DNA from: Apoda limacodes
Taxonomy: Eukaryota > Arthropoda > Insecta > Lepidoptera > Limacodidae
NCBI GenBank assembly: GCA_946406115.1
Contig: OX291545.1
Location: forward strand, 7,826,001 to 7,890,000
DNA: 64,000 bases
Reading direction: 5' to 3'
Part shown: positions 42,981-55,700 of the stretch, one piece after another
How positions within the stretch are numbered: the stretch's first letter is position 1
Layout: every line of letters starts with the position of its first letter
Translations under genes and position numbers: made by a program
The notes under the pieces: generated by a model
Seen by the model: the letters and a program-made list of their open reading frames with translations, nothing else
The model's database searches: none
What the model was told of the DNA's origin: nothing

Positions 42981-43560
42981 CATGCATTGCTATTCAGATG
43001 AGAGAATCCGTAGGCCCGAGCAAATTCGGGAGCAGATATCCCAGCGTTGTTATTGGTTCGAGAACTGAGCCACTCACGATGGTGGGCGTTGAAGTCTCCC
43101 AAAATTACCAATTCTGCTGTGAGATATTGCATTAGAAGTTTTTCAGTCATCAAACTCAGTTGTGTGAAGATTAGAGCTACGTCCGTGTCACCGCTATGAG
43201 ACCTGCATAGGCACGTATAGATACGAGTGTGGCCGCCGTGATCTACGCGCACCCACAATATCGACAGGTCCCTGTCTTCAAGGCTATGAATGCGGCGAAC
43301 ATACAAACACCAGCACGACTCACAAAATTGTGCTCGAATTTGTAGCCGGGATAATGAAGGTATGATGTATCGGCCGGGCAGGATATCTGCATCTCCGTTA
43401 GAAAAAGAATGGTCAGCTGCGCAGACACCAGATGGTGGTGAACTGATTTAAAATTTGCGTGAATACCCCTAATGTTACAAAAGTCTACATTAAATGTGAA
43501 TGTAGCGGCTGCTGAAAAAACTCTATTCTTTTTTTTTTCTTGCCTTTTTTTTCAAAAAAT
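42974..43560 (-). mobile_element. jockey LINE endonuclease domain
   Basis: Minus-strand frames give LTILFLTEMQISCPADTSYL, then RDLSILWVRVDHGGHTRIYT, CLCRSHSGDTD and VILGDFNAHHREWLSSRTNN, the APE-like endonuclease with its GDFNAHH motif. One frameshift separates the two halves. Confidence 0.8.
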
Positions 43561-44589
43561 TACTTAGACTAAATATGAGGATTCACTGCACAAACAACTT
43601 GGTGCGGTGCTAGAACTGCCAAAGATCGGTTGCTGGCACGGCGGGCGGAAGGGCCCCTGATCCTGATCTGTTGTAGTAGCAGGGTTCACTCCGGTCTCCT
43701 TCTTCGGCACGACTACTACTTCAGAGACTTTACACGGGTTAGCTAATGCGCTTCCCAGGGCGTAGATTAAGAGATCCCTGGCTTCGGAAACCGTTCAACC
43801 TGCGGGCGGCCAGCGGTCAGCCGTTTCATCAGGTCTCCCTGACCGCCGTACCAGCACGCCGCTTCTACGCCGAGCAATGACAGCAACAAGTATCGCCGGC
43901 CCTCCGCTGTCCGCGCAGAATCCTCAAAGAGCTCTGGCAACCTTACTCACCGCCAGGAACACAAAACAACTCAAAGTTAGTGTTATTATGGCCGCGGTTT
44001 TCTGTAAGATGCAGAGGTACTTCCTTAGTTTAGCCTGCTCATTCGAGCAAGTACTCGCTATGCTCCGCTTTAATTGTTCGGGCGGCTTGTTCGAGTGAGT
44101 ACTTGCTGTGCCCCACCTTTCTTTATTCGACCGTCAGTAAATAATTCGGAAAGTTAAAAGGTTACCTACAACAGTTTTAACAGGATACGTGGTGCTTTGC
44201 AGCGTGTTTCATTCAAACGAATTTCCTACTTGTTTTGGACATTTACTGATCAAATACTGTTAAATTTTGTAGGCATGATCTTAAGCCGAATATGGTCTGT
44301 GGTTTACCAAAATTCAAAAAAAGTTTTTATTAACCTTTAATCTTATTCGAGGTCATTTCTATGAAAAACTAGAATCCTGCATAGCTTTTAAGCTTTATAA
44401 TTTAATAGAAAACTGGCACACTGCAGACCTAGATATTAAACCCTAGAGCACGTCTTCAAAACTTCATGGTGTTTAATTTGTAAGTGTCAAAAATAAGTGG
44501 AAAATTCGTATGTATGAAGCGCGCTGCGAGACACCGCAAATCGTTTTCTCTTAAGAAACTTTGTAGTGTATTGCTAGCGATAAAAATCA

Positions 44590-45745
44590 AAAATCAGCAG
44601 AAGTGGTCCAGGGGTCCAGATGTCCTAAAGACGCTTGCAACACCAGAATTACTTCATTCATGAAATACCTCATACTGTAGTCCTTAGAAAAACACCTTGG
44701 GAGGGACCTCATTCTACAACCTAAGTGGTCGCGGGAGAAAGTTCCTCTAAACCAGCCATCAACAAGTGTCTATAACGCTGGCGTAGCCAAATCATAAGGC
44801 CACGATGCCACTTAAGCCATATTTTTTGCAAGTTTTTGCTTATTTTTGCCTTAAAACTGATTTTATGCTTCACTAGTTTCTGATATACCATGGTCCTGCT
44901 AGATTTAGACTAAGACTGGCGTAGCCACTATTGTATCTCCGGACCTATTGCACCTATCAACATTGGTTGATCACCCCATTTATTTTTTGCAATATTTTTG
45001 CTATTCTTTTGCCAAGAAACTGGTTCATCGGTTTCCGTGTGCAAACCCAATGTTGATTGGTATAATCGCTCCGGAAATATGATAGTGGCTAAACTAGCTT
45101 AATTCTAAAGCTAGCAGAACCATGGTATCTCGAAAACCGGCGGAGCAAAAAAAATCAGTTCTTTGGCAAGGAATAGCAAAAAATTAGCACAAAAATAGGT
45201 TGCAAAACCCCGTGTTGATAGTTGCAATAGGTCCAAAGATTCTATAGTGGCTACGCTAGCATTAGTCTTAAGCTAGCAGGACCATGTTATTTCGGAAACC
45301 GGTGGAGCAAAAATATCGATTTTTTGGCAAAAAAAAATAGCAAATAAATATTGCTTAAGTGGCATCGTGGCCTTATGATTTGGCTACGCCAGCTTTATAG
45401 ACACCATCAACAAGCGCGATAGAACACACAAGGGGAGGTTAACTATCTCCTCAGATTTAAGGGCTTGTGAGTTTGAGGTAGTCGCCTTCTTACAGCTTGT
45501 CGTTGAACCGATTCTAAAGTGCCACGCTGTTATCCGGGTGCACATGCCTAGAGATGGGAGCAGTACTCCGTATGGGGTCTGACTTCCGACTTGTAAAACA
45601 GCAACCTTTACCCCGACTACTGCTTAGCTCTTTAAGTACACCAAGTGATGAGGACGCCAGCTTCGCCATGTTTTTCATACGATCTCAGAACTGAACGTCG
45701 CTGGAGATGTCAACACCAAGGATCATAATGCTCTAAATGTCTGTT
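44590..45745 (-). mobile_element. jockey LINE 3' end interrupted by a MITE
   Basis: 44590-44766 and 45404-45745 together match, in order, the uninterrupted element at 63400-64000 (CATACTGTAGTCCTTAG; then TTAAGGGCTTGTGAG, CCGATTCTAAAGTGCC and CGCTGGAGATGTCAACACCA). The break is exactly the 44767-45403 insertion. Confidence 0.7.
44767..45403. mobile_element. 637-bp nested-palindrome MITE with 11-bp target duplication
   Basis: The ends TGTCTATAACGCTGGCGTAG and (complement of the right end) TGTCTATAAAGCTGGCGTAG start terminal inverted repeats of about 50 bp that run to CACTTAAGC. Flanks CCATCAACAAG are identical at 44756-44766 and 45404-45414. Inside, a second inverted pair (GACTGGCGTAGCCACTATTG and its complement near 45250) nests within the first. 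TIR length and 9-11 bp duplications suggest a Mutator-like origin. Confidence 0.8.
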
Positions 45746-46820
45746 GAAGGAATTCAAAATCGAAGAAGATGGCACAATGACAGTTTTCTGGGCTGGCATA
45801 CTTTATTGGATCAATTGTATCAATAAATCTAAATCAAAAGAAACAATTGAATTTACAGCGGCAGTCAAAGTCCAACGAGCCCTTTGAAATAATTTTAAAT
45901 ATAAAAGTTAAAAGAATATGCCAATAAATATATATACAGTGGTGCTGTGGTGGTCACATTATGTGACTCACATAATAAAATACGTATAAGTCGTCATTGC
46001 ACCTTCTATTGACTTCAAACAACTTTGTTATGGTAGCACCAATCTAATTTATGTATTAAATCTTAAAATGAGGGCCAAAAATAGTTGTAGGTATTATTTA
46101 TCAGTATTTGAGACTCTCTCACTATGTGAACGTAACACGAAATTTTTTGACGTAATTTCAGTCAGGTAGCCAGCTAATTAAAGACAATAAAAGATGTGTT
46201 ATAAATTAAAAAAAAAATGTTTTGCTGCGTACTTTTATAAAACATCGATATTACTTATAAAAAATCTAACTTTTTCGTTATAATAACACGTTTTTAACCA
46301 ATTAAATATGAGAAAAACCGACCAAGTGCGTGTCGGGCCACGCGCAATATAGGGTTCCGTAGTAGCCTCAAAAACCCAACATTTTAGAGGTTTTTTGAAT
46401 ATTGGCAAATACAACGGTTTTGCTGAGAGGGGGGGGGGGGCTACGACACTTGCCTTACAAAAATTAGCACTTGAAAACTAAATATTTCACAAATGGATCC
46501 CTAATAGAGACAAAAGCCAACTTCACAATTTAAAAAACAACAGTGACAGTCCGGAAGTACCGACAGAAGTGAAAACTAATTTTTTTTTTATTCTTTTTCT
46601 TTAAAAAGTAGAAGAAGAATACTAAAATTCTTCTTCTTCTTTTAGAGAAGAGTAGAGAATAGAGACAGCTGACGTGTACATTAACATTAACTAATAGTAG
46701 TAGGTACTGTAAAAAGCTAGCTTTTAGATAAGCTTTGGTGAGAAACTTAGAAACGGCTGAGCAATGCTTCACAACTTTTATAAATAAAATAGAATAAATA
46801 AATATTGATTTTTTAAAGAG
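45746..46820. other. intergenic, mostly unrecognised
   Basis: A piece of the GGTTCCGTACC repeat lies at 46313-46440 (GACCAAGTGCGTGTCGGGCC) ending in a run of ten G. The rest shows no gene. Confidence 0.35.
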
Positions 46821-46825
46821 ACAGA

Positions 46826-47788
46826 ACCAATGAGGGCTATCGTTTTTTTTTTCATCAGATGGCGCCACTGTAGCGTGAGGTCCTAAACTACGGCTGTCAA
46901 AGTTCGTATTACGAGCGCCAAAACTTGTATCTTCATTAGATGATTATATTAGATCATATTTAATACCCTAGAACTAAAATGTAAACGTATTGGCCATAGT
47001 TAGTTAGTTAGTTAGTTAGTTGGACTTATGTTTTCTGCACTTAGCCTCATAATAGGGCCAATGTACGTAGGTAACCAATACCTGTCATTGGTTACTCATA
47101 CCATCCCAGCTCCATCCAAAAGTTTAGGAGGCATCTGATGTTATTCAGCGCCTCTCTCATGGTTTGTGGATTCTTAAGGAACTTTGTCCGTTGGTCGCTC
47201 ACGCTTTTGCAATGAAGAACCACGGGAGACGGTGTCTCCTCGGCTTCCATACAGCCCCTGCATAGAGGACTGTCAGTAACGCCGATATTGAAAAAGTGCC
47301 GGTTTAGCGGGCAGTGACCTGTTATTATGCCAACTATGTAGCGTAGGTTTTTCCTGCTAAGTTTTAACAGTTTGTGCGACAGATTTGCGTCCAAGGATGT
47401 AAGAACATTCTTGGTTTGTTTGCAGTCTGTCTTTTCTGCCCACTGTTTGATGTGTTGTTGTAAGGTTCTGTCACGTAACCATGTTTTGAGTTGGATGAAT
47501 GGTATCGGTACAATTGGTTCGGGTCCCATTATTTAAGTGCCCGATCCTCTCTTTGCCAACTCATCTGCCGCATCATTGCCTAGAGACCCACTATGACCAC
47601 GTATCCATTGAAGAGTAACCCGGTTCTTCAATGCATGTATTGTTAATACTCGCAATATTCATTTAATTAGAAATATAAAAGCGCGCGCGTAGCCAACTCG
47701 TAAACAAACAGTGACATTTGACGTTTCGAATACCTCACGCTACACAAGCGCCTCTAGCGGCGATTTCATACGCGATAGCCCTCATTAC
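46826..47788. mobile_element. TIR-bounded repeat carrying a LINE fragment
   Basis: AATGAGGGCTATCG and GTAGCGTGAGGT at the left are mirrored by ACCTCACGCTAC and CGATAGCCCTCATT at the right. A LINE RNase H fragment (47092-47650) fills the middle. Confidence 0.5.
47092..47650 (-). mobile_element. LINE C-terminus: RNase H end and zinc-knuckle-like tail
   Basis: The minus strand reads VTLQWIRGHSGSLGNDAADE, LAKRG (the last RNase H motif), a stop, then an open frame of 145 codons with LLKLSRKNLRYIVGIITGHC, PLCRGCMEAEETPSPVVLHC. Such a tail is typical of jockey/R1-like LINEs that carry RNase H. The single stop separates two otherwise well-kept halves. Confidence 0.75.
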
Positions 47789-47804
47789 GATAAACTCGAT
47801 TTTT

Positions 47805-47945
47805 GATTTCAGTAGACTTTTAAGCAGCACTTTTGAGTCGTTAGTTTAATTATTAATTTTATATACTTTGCCACCGGTTCGGAATGATTTTAATACCGAG
47901 AAGAGCCGGCAAGAAACTCAGAAGTTAATCTTTTATAATAATTTT
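47805..47945 (+). repeat. LINE 3' UTR fragment
   Basis: CCACCGGTTCGGAATGATTT, CCGAGAAGAGCCGGCAAGAA and ACTCAGAAGTT form the 3' region seen in lepidopteran CR1-like elements. Confidence 0.4.
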
Positions 47946-48049
47946 TCATAGACCCATGTAGGTATGCAAATTATAATAATTAATTATAAAACACTAAGAA
48001 ATAGGAAGATAAGGGCCGTGTTATAGTTTTAGGGGTCAGAAATTAACAA

Positions 48050-49605
48050 ACACAAGTTGTAAATGGAAAACAATTTATTGTTGTATAAAACAATCACTTA
48101 AATATGACTTTATTAACTTTGTCTTTAACACAAATAAATACAATCTTAACATTAAATAAAATAATACACATTCGAGTCTTAAAACAATATCAAACCTTTT
48201 AACAGTTTGTTTGAAAAAATATGTAATTAACTGAATTAGGAAGGCAGATGTTGCAGTTTATGTCATTCAGTTTACTCTATAAATTATGGTAAATACTAAA
48301 AATTCAATTAAAATAAGATATTATTTTTGATATATGTATCTAACTTGGCATAAACACACAACTTACTATTGTTCAGTTACATTAAAATAATACTAATAAA
48401 TTAATACTGTAACTAAGGAATTTCAATCCTAATATTATTTGTAGATAAGGTAATTTTAAAAAGTCATTAATACTGGTTAAGTTAATAAAACTAATACCAG
48501 ATCAGAGAAAAACCCAATAATTCTACATTGTTGTTAACACATTATACCTCTTTAGTAGGTATTGTGCAAAAATAGAAAGTTCGAAAGGTAAAATAAATAA
48601 TGCAGCCACAAGGAACTGTGTATGAAGGTGCAGTACAGCAAAATTTACCTGAAAAAAAAAGTTTATCTAAGAAAACGGTACATTGAGACGATTTTTTAAA
48701 ATTAAAAGTTACAGGGTGAAAAAGTCAGTGTAGTACCCGAGATTTGCGGCCCAGTTTAGAGCCCCCATTCTTTAAAAGCTTCCATGGTATATGTTGTGGA
48801 CCAAGCGATACGCTTGAATACAGTAGGATCAAAACTTAATAATTACGAGCAGACGATACCTTGTTGTAAATAAAACTTACTAATCACAAACTAAACATGT
48901 ACCTACACACTTACGTTAAGTACTTGTTAATAGAAAGTTGTAGATACTACTACTATTTTTTTTGTAAAACTGGACGTGGGCCCAAGCTTTTCTTCTAGTA
49001 ATATAATCATAATAAATTCTTAGTCACGGTTTGTTCTCTCAAGTATTTAAAAAAATCCACAAATATAATGTATACAAACGAAAGTTTGGTACCCCTCACG
49101 GCGGGGACAGCTAGTATATAATATAACAGCCTGTTAATTGCATTCAAATGGTTATGTAAAAACTTAATGAAAAGAGCGTGAAAGACAAACGTACACTCGC
49201 TGTGGTCTGACTAAAGTTAGCGTAGGAAAATGAATGACTCGAAACTGAATGATTCAATGCATGATGCATGTCTGTCTTTGCGTTCGCCAATCAAGCCATT
49301 TCTGTTTATTTACACATAGTGTTCAATAGATGGCGATACTGGTAAGTGCATATAATAAACGTAGTATGTAATTATATACTCTTTGCATATAATAATTGTA
49401 ACACAATTTTTTAAAAAGTTCAAATTGATATTTATAAATGGATACATGTTGCAGGTATCATTGCTGTTGTAGGTAACACAGGTTGTGATATAATATTCCT
49501 AGATATCAACCAATTCATTATGTAAAGTTTAATTAAAATTTACTACTAAGGTTAACAAACTACTTCAAACTTATTACTCACAGTTTTGTGACAAGTATTA
49601 TCGTA
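48050..49605 (-). other. probable Gpo1 3' untranslated region
   Basis: This AT-rich stretch follows the stop codon and lacks the transposon pieces that crowd the region to its left. An AATAAA signal in the gene's sense sits at 48079-48074, so cleavage near 48050-48065 is plausible. There may be nearer alternative poly(A) sites. The end is inferred. Confidence 0.35.
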
Positions 49606-49740
49606 TTACAGGCCTCCGCCACTTCTCTCTACAGTTATCTTCTTCTTGATAAGCTCCTTCTCATGGTGTTCCTCCTCCATCTCTGCCATGCGCGCGAAAC
49701 GGGAATACGCTACATGGCCTGACTTTATCGCTGACATCAT
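49606..49740 (-). CDS. Gpo1: Gpo1 exon N: C-terminus and stop
   Basis: TATCAG|ATG acceptor, then MMSAIKSGHVAYSRFARMAE, a charged helix, and the end ITVERSGGGL with TAA at 49608-49606. The tail matches the family's conserved C-terminus. Confidence 0.93.
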   Translation of the reverse strand: MMSAIKSGHVAYSRFARMAEMEEEHHEKELIKKKITVERSGGGL

Positions 49741-52700
49741 CTGATATTTAATAGTATAAGGTTAAATCATGACGTACGCAGATAGATCGGATATCTAGAT
49801 CATTATACTGGGTGTAATTGAAAATACATCAGCTATTCACTGGAATAAATTTGAATACAAAATCCATATTTTATTTACTGAAAACCAGTATAGGTATATA
49901 CCAGAGAAAACCCCAGCTATACAAAAGATCCTGAAGTCTATGACAACAAATACTTAAGCAAAAAGATTTTTTTATGTATGCATATTATTAAAAAGTTTAC
50001 CGTTGAAAAATTTTGTTAGTTTAGATAATAATTTATAAATATCTGATTTTATATTTATGAAGAAGGTACATAAACATGCAAAAGCTACAAGCTCACGTTA
50101 TTGACAAAGCAAATACAATAAAACTACGCAAGACTCATTCACAAACAAAAAACAATTTTCATGATGTGCAGATTATATATGAGATTTGAGAATTATTTAT
50201 GTGAAATAATAATAATATGGAATAAATAAAACGCACGCACTACATATATTAAAGTGAAAAATAATTAATAAAAGCTGATTAAGAAAATGTTCTAAGTTTG
50301 AACTCGTGTCAACAAGTGACTCAGTTTATCTTTAGAACAACAAAGTAAGTAAATTATTATATTTGTTGCATGCATTAGCTCGTCAGATAGAACTAATATA
50401 GAGCTAGACCTGTAAATATTCGTCGAGTTCGACTTGTCCGTTCATGTTTGTGTCGATCTCTCGCAATATTTCGTGCAACTGTTCGCCGGTCACCTCTTCG
50501 CCATAGTTCTGGAGATAAAACAAGGTGTAAAAACCTCGCATCATGGTATTTGAACAAATTAAGTAGCTTCACATTTTATACAAAGAATATACAACAAAAA
50601 TAAAATAGTTATCGACTTTAGCACGGGGCCCGTAGCCAACTTTATTCTTAATCCGTCACTGGGTCTTTCCTACTTAAAATAATATTAACATATCTACTTA
50701 ACTTTATATTATGTATGTATGAAAAACTTAGTTTATACAGTATATATGATATACCTTGTTCAGATGATTAGTAAACTTAAAATGGTTATTAGTAAATACA
50801 AGCTATGTGGCATTGCTGGTAGAACAAAAAGAAAGATTCTAGAGCCGACACTACGAGCCAAATAAAGGAACGTCACCTAATTACTAGGTGGACTGACAAC
50901 CAAGTCAGGCGTCGCAGAAAATCACTGGATAAAATTTTAAAATAATGGTTTTGGGAATCTATGACGGAGGCTCTTGTCTAGCAGTGGTAGTCTTGCGATT
51001 ATGTTAATGATCATGGTGTATTTAAAAAAACATTGAATAAATTAACAGTGGCAATCCTTAAAATAAAAGTTATCCAACTTCAAAATACATTTAAATCGAT
51101 ACATAAAAGTTAGGAGAATGACATTTGTAATCGCATTGGTTCTTTTGTCTTCATACACTTGACCACGACATATATTGACCACAATGAATTTACGATTGAG
51201 CTTGGCTTAAGGTATTGTGATGTTCGAGATGACTGGTGATGTACCTACTACACTACAGCACATAAATAACATGTAACAACACAGCTCCCGCGCCCCTTTC
51301 TTGTAGTTACCACAACTACCTGCAGATAGTCCTGTATCTCGAGCTGCCCGTGGTAAGTCACGTCTATTTCAGACAATATTGCCCTGATTTCGGCATCTGT
51401 TGGCTTCACGCCCATGCTCTACAAAATTTTGAAGATCTTTATGATTCCGTGAATCAATATTGTTAGTAAAGATGTTTTTTTCCTTGTTAAAGGTTCATCT
51501 ACGGTAAGGTTTTATAACTTTAGTGAGATATGTCTATAACAATGGCGAATCCGCATGAGGGGTTTTGTCAAATCAGAAGTAAGATATCGACTATCAAATA
51601 TAATATGGTTAAAATTATAAGGTATCCAAAAAATCATACAATTCAAAAAATTATCCTAGATTAATTAATTGAACTGAGGGATAAAATTTTTTTCCCCATT
51701 ATATGGGTTGTCGTTGGATAGGTCTTCGAAAATGCATTAGGTATCCTAATTAACATTTTTTCTCGAAAGCATACTTAAAGTTGTTAGTAAAGTATATTTA
51801 AATATTTTGTTTTTCTCTCTCTAACTATAACAACTAAAAATGGCTTTTTTTAAAAAAGTAACAATAGTATATTTTCCTTGAAATGCGGTTGAGCTTGAGA
51901 AATTGGACTTTTATAAAAAAAAATAGGGAAAATTAACCTTCAAACTCCTCCTAATATCGTTAATAGAAACGTATCCTTTGCGATCCTTGTCTATGATCTG
52001 GAAGCGCTTGATGTAGGTCTGGATCTCGTCCTTAGATAGGTTGATCGGGATCTTGTCTCTGCTCGCGCGATTCACAAGCTGGCCCATCTCGTTAGACAAA
52101 AACTCGTTCGCTAGTTTTATTTGTCTCTGGAATTTAATAAGTATTCAATTCTGTTAAATTGGAAAAAAACGTACACAGTTTTTGGCTATAAAAAAATTTT
52201 TAAAATATGAATACATAATTATGACACCAAACTTGACAAGTGTGTATTGTTGTAGTATTTGTTGTATTGCGATAGTTACTATCCGACTCAACGAACACAT
52301 GTTTTGTGCAGATAATTTTTATGTTTTATGTTTATATGTGCACTCTTGTCTATGGCCTACGTGAAGACTATGACGGTACCAACATAGCGTAGTGTAAAAA
52401 TCCTAGGTCTGTGGTGCCAACGGAAATATATAAGCAGATTTTGAAATGGTCTAATATATAAACTGAACTGAAAGTAATTGCATTTTACTGCCAGCAACCA
52501 CCGGCCATTGTTGAGGTGGGGGAGTAGGTTTATATTTGTGTAACGATTACAAAATCATTAATTTTTATACACGACATTAAAAAAACTCTGGTTACGCCGC
52601 TATGCACTTATAGACCAGCATTTATTGTGTTACCCTTTGACTTGACTAATAGCAAGAAGCTTATATATGGAAATAGTCTGAATATATTGTACCTGTTTTT

Positions 52701-55700
52701 CTGCTTCGTTCCACTTCAGCTCCTCGGCCATGATGTCAGCGACGGCCGGCAGTGCTTCCACGGCCGCTTGCACGTTCAGGAAGGCAAGCCGCAGTCGCCG
52801 CGCGATCATATCAACGCAAGTGCATGCGTACTCGCGCACACCGTACCTGGTTTAATACATACTGGTAGTACCTGGGACCTTTTTAGGAACAGTCTCGAGC
52901 TATTTGGACACGTGAGAAAAATGTATTCAAGTATATTCACGGGTTTCGAGAGGTAATTCAGACTTCTTTACATTTTTGTCTCGAATTCCAGAGTCCGAAT
53001 AGCTCGAGACTGTTCCCAATAAGATCCATGGGCGACCGATGTAATAACTTTTCTCGGGTATTTATAATATAACGCCATCTGTCGTTTAGTGGCTAATATC
53101 AATTTACCTAAAAATTCTATGAGATAGTGTTTTGCACTACTATTTGTTGCATTAGACATCATCAAATTTATCAATCATCATCAAAATTATACATACACAG
53201 AAAACAATTTTTTTAAACTAAAAACATATTATCCCACTACATATACCCAATGAAGAGTGAATAAGGATTAGTACGTCAAAATAATACTAAACAATCCGCT
53301 AGACTATACACCTGGTGCTCTTACCTAATTTCAGCATCGATATAAGGAAATTCAGGATGTATTTTCTTCCCGATGATTGGCCAACGCTTGCCCGTCATCG
53401 ACGCCATCTTGGCCACCGCAAATGCTCGGTCGCCGTATGACTTGGCCAAATGTTGTGCTACCTACAATATGAATCAGAAAGGTATATATGTCGCAGGGGA
53501 ATAAGGATACCAAGGTTTACGTCTGGGAACTTATTGCAAAGTTGAGTACGTTTGAATTCGGGGGTAAAATATAAGCAAGTACTGTAACAGGTTTTAGAAG
53601 GTAAAACCCACTAGCATATATGCTCTATTTACTGAGTCAATCAGCTCCCTTGTCTTTTTCAATCTATAATTTAGATCTAATAAAGGATAAGTTATTTACC
53701 TCCATCTCTAGCCCAAAATCTTGTACTAATCTAATATACATCGTCGGTGTCCAGCCATGAGCACCTTCTATTAAAAATCCATCCGTTTGACATTCTTTGA
53801 ATAATGGCGTCAAGTTTGCACCTGGGAAAAAATACATCATGTAAAAATTGGTCCTTCGATCCGCATGCTAAGCTAAATTTTATTTAATATATTTGTTTCT
53901 TAGTTTTTTTCAGTATGTAATCTTAGTAATTGAACAGTTACATCAACGGCGGGTAATATATATTCAGCAATCAACAATCCAGCTTTTAATTTTACTCGCT
54001 TATAAAATATAAATGGTAACTTTTTTGACTCTTGTGTAAGCTATTTTTTAATCTTCGACATTTACTCTTAATTGCAGCATCGATAGTTTCTGCAGCCATT
54101 GCTCTGTAGGTGGTCCATTTTCCGCCCGCAATGGTCACTAATCCAGAATCAGAAACGTGGACGATATGGTTGCGGGCCAGCGACTGTGTATCTGGTTTGT
54201 TAGGGTCCGAAACCAGAGGTCTGATACCTGACCACGCCGATAAGACGTCTCCACGTCGCACTGTAATAATAAATTATTATAAGCATGAAAAAATGTGTCG
54301 TAATTTAACAAGGGTCTTATTCTTCCTCAGGAATTTACACTCATGTATGATATAAGTTAGTAGGTGCTAAGGTAACGCGTACAATTGAAATTGTAAAACA
54401 TGAAAAATGTTGTTTGTCTTGTGGAGCGGCGGCATTCATAAAGTACCTTACTGAGTAATTTTATTTATTGTATTTTGTGCTAGAAAAAGTTGAATGAGAT
54501 TATTGTTCCAATACTTTTTCAAGCGTGTATTGCATTTTTTTTTGTTACGGAAATCAGCTAAACCATTGGAATTTGTTGTTATCTAGTATATTGACTATAA
54601 GTAAGTATAAGCAACAAGTCAAAAAATGTGACAACAAAACGGTAAAATCATCAAATTCCATACAAAAAAGTATAAATTACTTAAGAAGTATGTAACTAAT
54701 ACATTTCATAGTAATGTTTATGACATTGTGTAATGCTTTTACACATTTACATGCATATTGATAGTATTACAGAAGTTAGCTTTTTGGCCTATATCGTCCT
54801 CTTAAGCCTACCTTCAACATCAGGGTTCAGGTAATTCTTGACCTCCGTAAGTATAAAGAGGATTTCGTCTTCAGTCGGTTTAGGATTGTGAGTCACTTTG
54901 CAGGGCATGTCTGTGGTGCCAGCGATGGTGCCTTTTTGCCACGGTAGGAAGAAAATGACTCGCCCGTCTGAAGTTGCAGGGTCTAAGAGACCCATTTGTT
55001 CTGGACTGGAATATTAAAAATTTACTTTAGAATTCAAAAATCCGCTGACATTTTTGTTCCTACTTAAAAGCAGCGCTTTCACTGCTGCGAACACAATCTT
55101 GAAATAAATATACACACCTGTAGTACCCAGGTAGTACGATGTGGACCCCAGAAGAGGGGCAGCAGATTTCTTTTACGGTAGGATTGTCCATCTTCCTGAT
55201 AGAGTCTGTGAATGGTCCTGTCGCGTTTATTATACATTTAGCTTTTACATCCCATTCTTTGCCAGTCATCTCATCCTGGAAAAATATTATATTTGATCAA
55301 TACTAACAGTGCTTACAAATTTATTCTCATTTTCTAGTTGTTCGGGAAAGAATGAATCATGGGATCGGTCGAGCTAGGTATTCATTCTTTTGCGCCTACA
55401 TTCAGTGCGCGCGTCCGGCTGTCGTACCTTTTTTGAGCTAATAATATACGAACTTAACTTTTTGTGAGGGAAATAAATAAATACACCACAGACACATACA
55501 CATACACACTACATACAATTTTACACAAATCGTTATCCATAAACAACTGATGTCAACTGTAAGTTCCAATTTTTCTTGGGGCCTACGTACGGCCCAGTTT
55601 TTAATATACACTAGTTATGGCAATGTTTTGTAAAAGTAGCTAAATTCTGATTTTTTTTTATCTGATTATTATCATACCTATACCATTTAACTAGCTTCGG

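Noticed and set aside
46995..47024. (TTAG)n run considered as telomere-like
   Set aside because: Insect telomeres are TTAGG. This is a short tetranucleotide microsatellite inside a repeat.
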